This document shows, piece by piece, positions 5,996-11,375 of a stretch of 24,305 bases of DNA. The stretch is taken from IMG/VR virus record IMGVR_UViG_3300025687_000316, positions 1 to 24,305 of that record, one strand, 5' to 3'. A program made the position numbers and the translations under genes. The stretch's first letter is position 1; each line of letters starts with the position of its first letter. The notes beneath the pieces were generated by a model. The model was not told where the DNA came from and made no database searches. It was given only the letters and a program-made list of their open reading frames with translations. The stretch comes from a virus.

Positions 5996-6234
5996 ACTGG
6001 TACCCCCGCCCCACGTTTTGGGGTCGATTTGATGCTTTTGTAGACTTCCATCGCTCTTTCTGCTGTTTCACGATCGTGGGTCGTCGCATATTCAATAAAA
6101 TGCTGGCCATCACGATCCATGTCCCAGATGATTCTCCTATCCCTAAATAGGGGACCAATCCACAGGTATTCGTATCTAAAGAATCCCCACCTACGCACGG
6201 CGTACAAACCGTCTTCGAATTTTACTACTTTCAT
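5992..6234 (-). CDS. Hypothetical basic phage protein
   Basis: An 80-residue basic, Trp- and Arg-rich protein (YAVRRWGFFRYEYLWIGPLF) ending with a KSTPKRGAGVPV tail. A helix near residues 55-70 contains RETAERAMEVYKSIKS. No family is recognised. There is no clear Shine-Dalgarno; the start lies 10 bp after the stop of the membrane-anchored regulator gene, so coupling is likely. The stop overlaps the next start. Confidence 0.68.
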   Translation of the reverse strand: MKVVKFEDGLYAVRRWGFFRYEYLWIGPLFRDRRIIWDMDRDGQHFIEYATTHDRETAERAMEVYKSIKSTPKRGAGVPV

Positions 6235-6244
6235 TTGAAGTAAA

Positions 6245-6511
6245 TCACTGAAAATAAATTATTGAAATCGCGGCCGCCAACACAGCTGCGGATAATAAAA
6301 GAATGACCACAAATTCGTTGTCCTTCTTGGCTTTTGGGGTTTTCTTGGGTTTGCTGTCGGCGAAAAGAATCTCCAGCGCCATACGGTGATTTGGGCGCGG
6401 CTTAACCACCCCTTTTTCCCATCTCACGATCGTAGTGGCTGTGACCCCGATTGCTTCAGCCAGTTGTGCTTGAGTCATGCCGCGTGCTTTACGCATTTCT
6501 TTAAGATTCAT
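6245..6511 (-). CDS. XRE-family (HTH_3) regulator with a C-terminal transmembrane helix
   Basis: An 88-residue protein. Residues 3-50 form a Cro/C1-type helix-turn-helix: KEMRKARGMTQAQLAEAIG, then VTATTIVRWEKG, with the usual Q-x-x-LA and W-E-x-G positions. A Lys/Pro linker (KPKKTPKAKK, 54-63) follows. The protein ends with a hydrophobic stretch (residues about 67-87, VVILLLSAAVLAAAISII) long enough to cross the membrane once. The predicted topology is a cytoplasmic DNA-binding head tethered by its C-terminus. The ATG has AGG about 10 nt upstream and overlaps the previous gene by 11 bp. It could be a membrane-tethered repressor or a small RodZ-like protein; the HTH call is firm, the role is not. 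Confidence 0.85.
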   Translation of the reverse strand: MNLKEMRKARGMTQAQLAEAIGVTATTIVRWEKGVVKPRPNHRMALEILFADSKPKKTPKAKKDNEFVVILLLSAAVLAAAISIIYFQ

Positions 6512-6674
6512 AAGTACCTACCTTATTTCCATTGCTGTCGTACAGCGGTTTGTTGTGACTGAAATCTTTTAAATGATCCACTACAGTCAATAAAATACGG
6601 GCGACCTCCGCCCTCCACTCCGGGGATTTGTGCTCCCCAAATGCATCATTTGTCGTCTTGATTTCTATTTTCAT
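6501..6674 (-). CDS. Small conserved phage protein (EVARIL...LxDxNGNxVG type)
   Basis: A 57-residue protein. The pattern TNDAF near the N-terminus, EVARILLTVVDHL in the middle and PLYDSNGNKVG at the end is recognisable from many phage genomes, with no function known to me. I chose the ATG at 6674 because GGAG lies 7 nt upstream and the conserved part starts there; the longer frame to 6719 reads back into the upstream gene. It overlaps both neighbours. Confidence 0.78.
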   Translation of the reverse strand: MKIEIKTTNDAFGEHKSPEWRAEVARILLTVVDHLKDFSHNKPLYDSNGNKVGTYES

Positions 6675-6822
6675 AATATCGCTCCACATATAAACAGTCA
6701 GCCGGGTTGGTGGTATCACATTCGTACATAGTCGGGCTGTCCCCCGTTCCGTAATAATCGTGAACCGCTATACCATATTGGCACTCGTGACAACAGTCGG
6801 CTTTTTCCATCAATTCATCCAT
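6646..6822 (-). CDS. Small Cys-rich phage protein, putative zinc-binding
   Basis: A 58-residue gene below the usual length cut-off. The protein has five cysteines: CCHEC at residues 10-14, then YEC at 33-35 and DCLYVE from 42, a C-x2-C ... C ... C arrangement that could bind zinc. The segment YYGTGDSPTMYEC is highly specific and resembles small phage proteins of unknown role. I chose the ATG at 6822 because GGGAG lies about 8 nt upstream; a second ATG at 6810 forms a TGATG junction with the upstream stop. It overlaps the 6810-7280 gene by 13 bp and the 6501-6674 gene by 29 bp. Confidence 0.75.
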   Translation of the reverse strand: MDELMEKADCCHECQYGIAVHDYYGTGDSPTMYECDTTNPADCLYVERYYENRNQDDK

Positions 6823-7280
6823 ACCGGTTTCTCCCTTTTGGTGTACTTCAATAAGTGCGCCTTGCTGCCTTTGTAATAACGACGATAGGAATCAACAGCA
6901 TCATCTGATTTGTAAACATCCGGCATCGCCAATGCAAACGGGGTCATTGGCTTTGATGGGATTCCCTTAGGCGTGCTGGCCACAATCTTGTGCAGCTTTT
7001 CAAATGTCAAGTGGGACTTTCCGTACCGGTGCGTGTACTCGCCGGCCAGCGCATAAAAGTGCCGGACCAGCCACCCATAGTTCTCGTCACTGCTCTTCGC
7101 CCACAACACGCACGGATGGTGTACATGGGTCGAGCGGTACAGGAGGGCATCCGTGTTGCCGTACGCTCTTTGAATGGTGGACAAAATCTGCCCGGTTTCA
7201 AGAGTCATTTTAACCACATGATTATCACACTGCATCTGGGCAGCCTGCACGGGGTTGTGATCAAGAATAAAGATATTCAC
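6810..7280 (-). CDS. Conserved phage protein of unknown function (CDxHVVKM family)
   Basis: A 156-residue protein starting at GTG, with an excellent AGGAGG 6 nt upstream. The order of motifs is distinctive: NIFILDHNPVQAAQMQCDNHVVKM at the N-terminus, HPCVLWAKSSDENYGWL near 55-71, EYTHRYGKSHLT near 81-92, MPDVYK, then YRRYYKGSKA. The family is widespread in tailed phages and has conserved His, Cys and Trp positions that suggest an enzyme, but I know of no demonstrated activity. It overlaps the upstream gene by 20 bp. Confidence 0.83.
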   Translation of the reverse strand: MNIFILDHNPVQAAQMQCDNHVVKMTLETGQILSTIQRAYGNTDALLYRSTHVHHPCVLWAKSSDENYGWLVRHFYALAGEYTHRYGKSHLTFEKLHKIVASTPKGIPSKPMTPFALAMPDVYKSDDAVDSYRRYYKGSKAHLLKYTKREKPVWMN

Positions 7281-7449
7281 GCAATTCCTCCTCTATTTCA
7301 GCTATTAATTCACGCATCGATGTGATCTCGGCTTCACATTTTGCGACCCGGGCTTTAGCGTTGTGAATCGCATCATATTTTAGTACGATCTTGGTAAATT
7401 CATTCAATGTAATCAGACCATTTTCATATTGTTGATACGCTTTTTTCAT
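7261..7449 (-). CDS. Hypothetical coiled-coil protein
   Basis: A 62-residue, mostly helical protein. Residues 27-60 have a charged heptad-like pattern (AIHNAKARVAKCEAEITSM, then IAEIEEELREYL), suggesting a short coiled coil. GAGGG lies about 6 nt before the ATG, which overlaps the preceding stop in an ATGA junction. It ends 20 bp inside the next gene. Function unknown. Confidence 0.72.
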   Translation of the reverse strand: MKKAYQQYENGLITLNEFTKIVLKYDAIHNAKARVAKCEAEITSMRELIAEIEEELREYLYS

Positions 7450-7610
7450 GCTGCCCTCGAATTGTAGTTGCGGATTGCCACATACTCTTTTTCAGTGGCA
7501 CCATGCGAGTATTCACCAAGACCAACTTCCTCCATTTTGTCATAGAGGGCGTTGTGCGCATTATCTTTGCTGCCGGGGGTGGCATCTAAGACCCAAGATC
7601 CAATGTTCAT
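7446..7610 (-). CDS. Hypothetical protein, first gene after the strong 7651-7679 promoter
   Basis: A 54-residue protein starting MNIGSWVLDATPGSKDNAHN. I chose the ATG at 7610 because GGAG lies 7 nt upstream and the promoter at 7651-7679 would start RNA near 7644, excluding the longer frame that runs back to 7799 through an AT-rich control region. Composition is polar and acidic and no family is recognised. As first gene of the promoter-proximal operon it may be among the earliest products expressed. Confidence 0.72.
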   Translation of the reverse strand: MNIGSWVLDATPGSKDNAHNALYDKMEEVGLGEYSHGATEKEYVAIRNYNSRAA

Positions 7611-7627
7611 TTCTCTTCTCCTATGTC

Positions 7628-7642
7628 GGCCATCTATCGACC
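7628..7642 (-). promoter_or_regulatory. 5'-terminal stem-loop (GGTC-N7-GGCC) of the 7.6 kb leftward transcript
   Basis: On the minus strand GGTC and GGCC pair (one G-U) around the loop GATAGAT, beginning two or three bases after the predicted transcription start. The sequence GGTCGATAG is identical to that at the 5' end of the antirestriction transcript (1393-1411). The stem is short (4 bp), so it may instead be a DNA site. Confidence 0.5.
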
Positions 7643-7650
7643 TTGAAGCA

Positions 7651-7679
7651 AGTATATCAGGCTGAGTGCTGAGTGTCAA
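7651..7679 (-). promoter_or_regulatory. Strong sigma-70 promoter, leftward
   Basis: On the minus strand a perfect TTGACA -35 (7679-7674) and a TATACT -10 (7656-7651) are separated by 17 bp. The start is expected near 7644, about 34 nt before the first ATG at 7610. It drives the gene set 7610 down to at least 5654 and, with read-through, the replication cluster. Confidence 0.88.
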
Positions 7680-8201
7680 GGGTTCTTTGATTAAATATAA
7701 TATGTAATCGGGGGTCAGATAGTATGTAATTGACACACTAATATATAATGAAATACTCAACCTTATTCGGTAGAGTTCGTATATAATTGGGTGTATCATA
7801 GTGTATATGATTGGGGTTCAATTACATACTATTAGAACAGATATCCAACGACCCAAGATTCAAGAAGGACGGGGGCTTTGCCCCTCTTACACACTAACAT
7901 ATATTATTTTCTTTGTTGTTGTTGTAGTAATTAAAAAGAAAGGGGGGAAAAGGGTACAAGAACGGTATAAAAAAAGGAAAATTTCCGAGATAGTATGATA
8001 TGTGTGTATAGTGTGTAACGGAAGGTCTTTGACCGCCCCCGCCGGGGGTCGGAGAGCGGTTTTCCGCGGCCGGTTGTTGAGGGTTGCTCAATTTGGCCCC
8101 GGGTCGGGGGTCGTACGCCCCCGGGTTTATTGATGCCCCTCCTGCGCCCCCGGTGGGCTTCCTTTGGCCTTGATGGGGGTCGGAGGGGGTATTATAGGGG
8201 G
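7680..8201. other. Gene-free control or origin-like region
   Basis: About 520 bp without a credible gene between two blocks of leftward genes. The left part is AT-rich (ATATATAATG, TATAATATG), followed by a polypurine run near 7930-7980 (AAAAAGAAAGGGGGGAAAAG). The right part (8030-8195) is strongly G/C-rich, with repeated GGGGGTC and short hairpins such as CGGGGG-TCGTACG-CCCCCG (8105-8123). A 15-bp inverted repeat (7719-7733 with 7818-7832) and one CTCAAC and one GTTGAG box (7756-7761, 8076-8081) are present. Open frames here lack ribosome binding sites. An origin of replication is possible but unproven. Confidence 0.6.
7719..7832. repeat. 15-bp perfect inverted repeat with 84-bp spacer
   Basis: ATAGTATGTAATTGA at 7719-7733 is the exact reverse complement of TCAATTACATACTAT at 7818-7832. 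The flanks do not match, so the arms are exactly 15 bp. Between them lie AT-rich sequence and a CTCAAC box. Placement just upstream of the leftward promoter suggests regulator or initiator binding sites. No transposase gene is associated, so an insertion sequence is unlikely. Confidence 0.7.
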
Positions 8202-8390
8202 TTAGGCCAAGGAAGGGCGTTCTTTGGCCAACCAGTCTTCGACGCGTTCGGCCCAGTCTGGGTGCTGTTCCTCAAGTTTTGCCAACTCATTTGAGTATTT
8301 GGCCACTTCGCGTTGCGCATTGATGGCTTGCAGGTCCATCAGCCGCGCGACGGTGTGAATGTATAAATCTTTAAATTCGAAGTAATTCAT
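8202..8390 (-). CDS. Hypothetical small helical protein
   Basis: A 62-residue protein (MNYFEFKDLYIHTVARLMD...) predicted to be almost all helix, with a heptad-like region near 25-52 (AQREVAKYSNELAKLEEQH). GGAGG lies about 10 nt before the ATG, which overlaps the upstream stop as ATGA. It is the last gene of the 9425-8202 operon; no terminator with a T-tract follows. Function unknown. Confidence 0.72.
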   Translation of the reverse strand: MNYFEFKDLYIHTVARLMDLQAINAQREVAKYSNELAKLEEQHPDWAERVEDWLAKERPSLA

Positions 8391-8665
8391 GCGTGTTTCT
8401 CCTCCAGCAGCCTTTTCAGATAATCTCGGGCTTCGTCCTCGTATTTTTCATGCCAAAACATGCCGCCGGCGTCCTCGATTGCCTGCCCGGGCTTGCGTTC
8501 CAGCACGACCCATCTATTCTCTTTGATCGCCCGGCGCCCACTGCGGGTCACAAATGGGGTGTCCATGCCCTTTCGCAATTCGATCGTGCCCGGCTGGTGT
8601 GGGTTTGGGTGTGATTCAATCAAAACACCCGGCTTGCACGCTGCTTTTTTATCTTCCCATTTCAT
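8387..8665 (-). CDS. Hypothetical phage protein
   Basis: A 92-residue protein with a possible small beta-rich N-terminal part (GVLIESHPNPHQPGTIELRKG) and a helical acidic and basic C-terminus (EKYEDEARDYLKRLLEEKH). The ATG overlaps the upstream TAA in a TAATG junction. No family is recognised. Its place in the first leftward operon suggests early expression. Confidence 0.72.
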   Translation of the reverse strand: MKWEDKKAACKPGVLIESHPNPHQPGTIELRKGMDTPFVTRSGRRAIKENRWVVLERKPGQAIEDAGGMFWHEKYEDEARDYLKRLLEEKHA

Positions 8666-8865
8666 TAGTCATCTCCATAAGTGTTGACAAAATTGGCCAA
8701 TTCTTCAATGTCGGCCTTGGCCATGGTGTCGGTGTAAAACACCAGCAGCTCGTTTGCCATGTCGCTGGCACTTAGATCGCTGATGTAATTTTCTGCTGCG
8801 TTTTCCAACCGTTCCAGCAGCAGGTCTCTGCGAAATTTGTTTAGTGATTCAAGTGCGTTTTTCAT
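8665..8865 (-). CDS. Hypothetical small acidic helical protein
   Basis: A 66-residue protein starting MKNALESLNKFRRDLLLERL, predicted all-helical and acidic. I chose the ATG at 8865 because of the strong leader AATAGGAGAATAGACATG, which is identical over 18 bp to the leader of the gene at 9425. An upstream in-frame start at 8943 would run through the terminator at 8910-8931 and is rejected. Function unknown. Confidence 0.75.
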   Translation of the reverse strand: MKNALESLNKFRRDLLLERLENAAENYISDLSASDMANELLVFYTDTMAKADIEELANFVNTYGDD

Positions 8866-8909
8866 GTCTATTCTCCTATTGAATGACGGGTTTTGTAAAA
8901 CCTCGTCAG

Positions 8910-8931
8910 AAAACCCCGGCCGAAGCCGGGG
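8910..8931 (-). terminator. Rho-independent terminator between the first and second leftward genes
   Basis: On the minus strand CCCCGGC-TTCG-GCCGGGG forms a 7-bp GC stem with a UUCG tetraloop, followed by TTTT. It lies just after the stop of the 8940-9425 gene. Genes at 8865 and beyond are downstream without an obvious new promoter, so partial read-through or antitermination is implied. Confidence 0.8.
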
Positions 8932-8939
8932 GTCGGGGG

Positions 8940-9425
8940 TCACACTTCAACTTTCACGCGGTTCAGATGGCCGCGCACGCGGTTGCGCAGATTCATTGAT
9001 TGCTGACCCTTGTTCAAGTGGCCGTAGCGCTCGCGCAATTCCGATTCTGGCACGCCGAGGATTTTGGCAACGGTCGGATAGAGCGTTTCGATCCACATGC
9101 CGCGCAGGCCTGCTGCAACCTCGTCGTTATTGTCCACGACCTTGCGGCCGGATTCGCTCACTGCGTCGTCGTGGGTCACATAGCGTGGGCGATAGCGCTT
9201 AAGCTGGTTGCTCATGGTGTGGACCTCTTCTTCTTCGAGGTCGTCCATTGTGAAATCGGTCTGATCGCCGAATTCGCTCATCATTGCGATATCTTCATCG
9301 GTCAGGATTTCGAGGTCCGCGCTGCTGCGGATCTTTTCAATCTCGCCGTCGAAGTCAACTGTTAGCCAAGCGCCTTTCTTTTCGATGATGGTGCCAAGGC
9401 CGGTTTCTGTCTTGAGGTAGTTCAT
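8940..9425 (-). CDS. Two-domain hypothetical protein, first gene of the leftward operon
   Basis: A 161-residue protein. Residues 1-40 (GLGTIIEKKGAWLTVDFDGEIEKI) look like a small beta-barrel (KOW/SH3-like). An acidic linker (EDIAMMSEFGDQTDF...EEEEV) follows. Residues about 78-161 form the domain shared with the 82-residue protein at 2894-3142 (DNNDEVAAGLRG, ELRERYGHLN, RVRGHL). The ATG has AGGAG about 8 nt upstream and lies about 40 nt downstream of the predicted start of the 9475-9503 promoter. First position after a strong promoter suggests a regulatory or very early role. Function is unknown. Confidence 0.8.
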   Translation of the reverse strand: MNYLKTETGLGTIIEKKGAWLTVDFDGEIEKIRSSADLEILTDEDIAMMSEFGDQTDFTMDDLEEEEVHTMSNQLKRYRPRYVTHDDAVSESGRKVVDNNDEVAAGLRGMWIETLYPTVAKILGVPESELRERYGHLNKGQQSMNLRNRVRGHLNRVKVEV

Positions 9426-9474
9426 GTCTATTCTCCTATTAGGTCAAGCAGCACCATGCCACTTGATGCTGCGC

Positions 9475-9503
9475 ATTGTATCATTACTCAACTATGTTGT
9501 CAA
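9475..9503 (-). promoter_or_regulatory. Strong sigma-70 promoter for the leftward early operon
   Basis: On the minus strand a perfect TTGACA -35 (9503-9498) and a TACAAT -10 (9480-9475) are separated by 17 bp. A GTTGAG box lies inside the spacer (9492-9487) and another is 3 bp upstream of the -35 in opposite orientation (9506-9511), so a repressor bound there would occlude polymerase. Confidence 0.88.
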
Positions 9504-9553
9504 CGGTTGAGGAGAGATACTCAACTCAGGATATGCTCAACTATCCACTCAAC
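9487..9553. repeat. Cluster of CTCAAC boxes, likely operators
   Basis: CTCAAC occurs at 9487-9492, 9520-9525, 9536-9541 and 9548-9553, with the reverse GTTGAG at 9506-9511: five copies in 67 bp. The two bases before each are Y-R (TA, TA, TG, CA). The boxes overlap the leftward promoter. More copies occur at 7756, 8076 (inverted), 9796 and 9828, all in non-coding DNA. Confidence 0.65.
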
Positions 9554-9554
9554 A

Positions 9555-9595
9555 AAACCGTTTTTCATTTGGTGCGAAACCGTTTTTCATTTGGT
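9555..9595. repeat. Two tandem 19-bp repeats with 22-bp period
   Basis: AAACCGTTTTTCATTTGGT occurs exactly at 9555-9573 and 9577-9595, separated by GCG. The 22-bp period is about two turns of the helix, so two bound proteins would face the same side. It adjoins the CTCAAC cluster. Confidence 0.75.
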
Positions 9596-9666
9596 CAGGA
9601 TAAACAATTTGTCAAGCCGGGGGTCGTTTGTCCGGGGTCGCTTTTTTCCGGTTGGGCGCGTTCCGT

Positions 9667-9684
9667 CCGCGTTCCGCGGTTTTT
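9667..9684 (+). terminator. Possible short rightward terminator
   Basis: CCGCG-TTC-CGCGG followed by TTTTT. The stem is only 5 bp but all G/C. It would block any transcript coming from the repeat region before the rightward promoter at 9861. Weak evidence. Confidence 0.3.
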
Positions 9685-9860
9685 CTCCAAATATAGGGGA
9701 ACCCCTTAAAAACAACGGGTCCCCCGGAAAAAGGAAAAATCGGTTCTTAAATTCGTGGCCATTAATTTCCGGCAAGGCATATAATATATTCAGCGCTCAA
9801 CACATACTATGTATATTTTTTCGGGTGCTCAACGGGTCCCCGACCCCCATATACATATAT

Positions 9861-9889
9861 TTGATTTCCAGGGCATTTTGTGTTAAACT
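9861..9889 (+). promoter_or_regulatory. Probable promoter for the packaging and head genes
   Basis: TTGATT (9861-9866) and TAAACT (9884-9889) are separated by 17 bp, and TG one base before the -10 gives an extended -10. Both boxes are moderate matches. Transcription would start near 9896, shortly before the strong GAGGAGG ribosome binding site of the first rightward gene. Confidence 0.62.
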
Positions 9890-9921
9890 CGCCCCATCAG
9901 TGTATTTGAGGAGGACTCAAA

Positions 9922-10227
9922 ATGGCTGCTTCTATTAAGCCAAAAACAATGTCTGAGGGCGAGCGTAAAAAGGCGGTTAGCCGCATCATTGCAGCCCAGT
10001 ACCCGAATTTTGACCCGGTTCTTGCCATGATTGATATGGCCCATGAAGAAGAAGTTGAGCGGTCAATCAAGTTCCAGTGTCTCAAGGAAGTTGCCCAGTA
10101 CCTTTATCCGAAACTCAAGTCTGTTGATATTCAGGTCGAGGACAACACTGGCAAATCCCGTGATGAAATTATTCAACGCTTGAAGCAGTTGGATAATAAT
10201 TTTATTGAAGGCGAAGTGACTCACTGA
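9922..10227 (+). CDS. Putative terminase small subunit
   Basis: A 101-residue protein, first gene of the rightward late operon, with GAGGAGG upstream of the ATG. Residues 25-70 (AAQYPNFDPVLAMIDMAHEE, then FQCLKEVAQYLYPKLKSVDI) match the pattern FDP-x-x-A-M-I-x-x-A...EVAQY-x-x-P-K-x-K found in small terminase-type proteins of podovirus-like phages, where a helical N-terminal part binds the packaging site. The C-terminus is charged (RDEIIQRLKQLDNN). The role is inferred from motif and position; the large terminase lies one gene downstream. The stop overlaps the next start as TGATG. Confidence 0.68.
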   Translation: MAASIKPKTMSEGERKKAVSRIIAAQYPNFDPVLAMIDMAHEEEVERSIKFQCLKEVAQYLYPKLKSVDIQVEDNTGKSRDEIIQRLKQLDNNFIEGEVTH

Positions 10228-11375
10228 TGGATGTTCAGGATTATATTGATCTGATGGAGGCGCCGACCTCTGCTTACGATCGTGTGATGATGAAGCATTC
10301 ACCGGAGGCCCGCAGTATTCCGTCTTATTCAGAACGTCCTAAGAGCGGCATTCTTGATCTTGTGCCAACCCGTGAGGAGTTGCGTCAGGGGACATTTGAT
10401 GTAATGCATGATATGGGGTTCTCCCCCCGAGCATCCCGTAAGACGGCCCAAACGTTGTTTGGTACCCGTTCTGATTCTCTTGACGAGTCTGCAATGCCTG
10501 TTCCTGATATTGGGGCCGCAGATTTTGTTACCGGGGCCGCAGCGAAGCGATTAATTGACCCACTTCTTTTGACGGATGCCCAAACTTACCGTCTTGATGA
10601 CGAGCCTTTAATGGCTGCAACCATGGCTAGTCTGTCTGTAGCCGGGCCGGCGGTAAGTGCTATCAAGGGTATGTCTGGGGCATCTGATCAGGTTATTGAA
10701 GATGTTACTGATATGTCGCGTCGGCAATTCTTGAAAAATGCTGCGGGTATTACAGCATTGACTGCGTTGCCGGTTCCGGCCATTAAGATGGCTGCCAAAA
10801 ACCCCCAAGTGGCCGCTGCCGCGGTTAAGGCCGCCCCCGTGGTCGCAGGAACTATTAAGGGGTTGGGTGGTTGGAAAACCGCGTTAGCGTTGTTGGGTCA
10901 TTCAAAATCGTATATGAATGACGCTGTGGATGTTATTGATCCGGCAAGAATATCAGAAAATCTTGATCCAAAGGATGTGAAAGGTATTGCAGATGAAATC
11001 ACTGATATGTTGGGCGGTGCTGACGAAAATCATTTAATTATTGATTTTACCGATCCGCGCGGTCGTTATGCAGATTTAGATGTTCCGGAAAGGTTGTATA
11101 CAGATTTTGAAGATTATGATTTAGATAATATTATCGATGAATTCACAGAAACGTTGTCTGACGATTTAAACAAAGCCGAGATCATAGAGACCAGATCAAT
11201 AAAAGTACCCGAGCACGTCGCGGAAGAATTCGGGGGCGATGTGGTGTTGGAGAAAGTGCGATTTGGGGATGGTACAGAGGCTGTCAGAATAAAGGGTGGA
11301 TTTGATGGTGATGATTTAATGTTTTCTAAATTAGATCGAGATGTTGCTGACAATGCCAGCAGTGTTCTCAAGTAA
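10227..11375 (+). CDS. Putative virion-associated protein between the terminase genes
   Basis: A 382-residue protein I cannot assign to a family. Residues 1-130 are mixed and proline-rich, residues 130-230 are Ala/Gly-rich and hydrophobic (AATMASLSVAGPAVSAIKG, then AAAVKAAPVVAGTIKGLGG), and residues 235-350 are strongly acidic (DFEDYDLDNIIDEF). Residues 164-186 read SRRQFLKNAAGITALTALP, an internal copy of a twin-arginine-type motif followed by a hydrophobic segment. The ATG overlaps the small terminase stop, and the 3' end overlaps the large terminase start by 35 bp. A role as an injected or internal virion protein would fit the Ala-rich stretches, but this is speculation. Confidence 0.65.
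   Translation: MDVQDYIDLMEAPTSAYDRVMMKHSPEARSIPSYSERPKSGILDLVPTREELRQGTFDVMHDMGFSPRASRKTAQTLFGTRSDSLDESAMPVPDIGAADFVTGAAAKRLIDPLLLTDAQTYRLDDEPLMAATMASLSVAGPAVSAIKGMSGASDQVIEDVTDMSRRQFLKNAAGITALTALPVPAIKMAAKNPQVAAAAVKAAPVVAGTIKGLGGWKTALALLGHSKSYMNDAVDVIDPARISENLDPKDVKGIADEITDMLGGADENHLIIDFTDPRGRYADLDVPERLYTDFEDYDLDNIIDEFTETLSDDLNKAEIIETRSIKVPEHVAEEFGGDVVLEKVRFGDGTEAVRIKGGFDGDDLMFSKLDRDVADNASSVLK

Larger units (their letters stand above)
9426..9921. other. Divergent control region between leftward early and rightward late genes
   Basis: About 500 bp without a gene. It holds a strong leftward promoter (9475-9503), a rightward promoter (9861-9889), five CTCAAC/GTTGAG boxes within 9487-9553 plus two more at 9796 and 9828, a two-copy 19-bp repeat (9555-9595), GGGGGTC at 9619-9625 and its inverse at 9842-9848. 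Open frames crossing it (for example 9456-9938 on the plus strand) have no ribosome binding site and low-complexity products. It is the natural place for the early/late switch. Confidence 0.75.

Noticed and set aside
7611-7799. N-terminal extension of the 7446-7610 gene
   Set aside because: The extension crosses the strong promoter and its hairpin, so it would not be in the transcript, and the internal ATG at 7610 has a proper ribosome binding site.
7805-7830. tRNA-like GGTTCAATTAC segment
   Set aside because: It resembles a T-loop but has no matching acceptor, D or anticodon stems; no other tRNA was found in the window.
7719-7832. Inverted repeat as the ends of an insertion sequence
   Set aside because: Only 84 bp lie between the arms, no transposase is present and there are no flanking target duplications.
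7801-7998. Plus-strand open frame in the gene-free region
   Set aside because: No Shine-Dalgarno and no plausible ATG context; the hydrophobic run comes from TTGTTGTTGTAG repeats and the basic tail from a polypurine tract.
9456-9938. Plus-strand open frame across the divergent control region
   Set aside because: It passes through operators and promoters, has no ribosome binding site and its product has no protein-like pattern.
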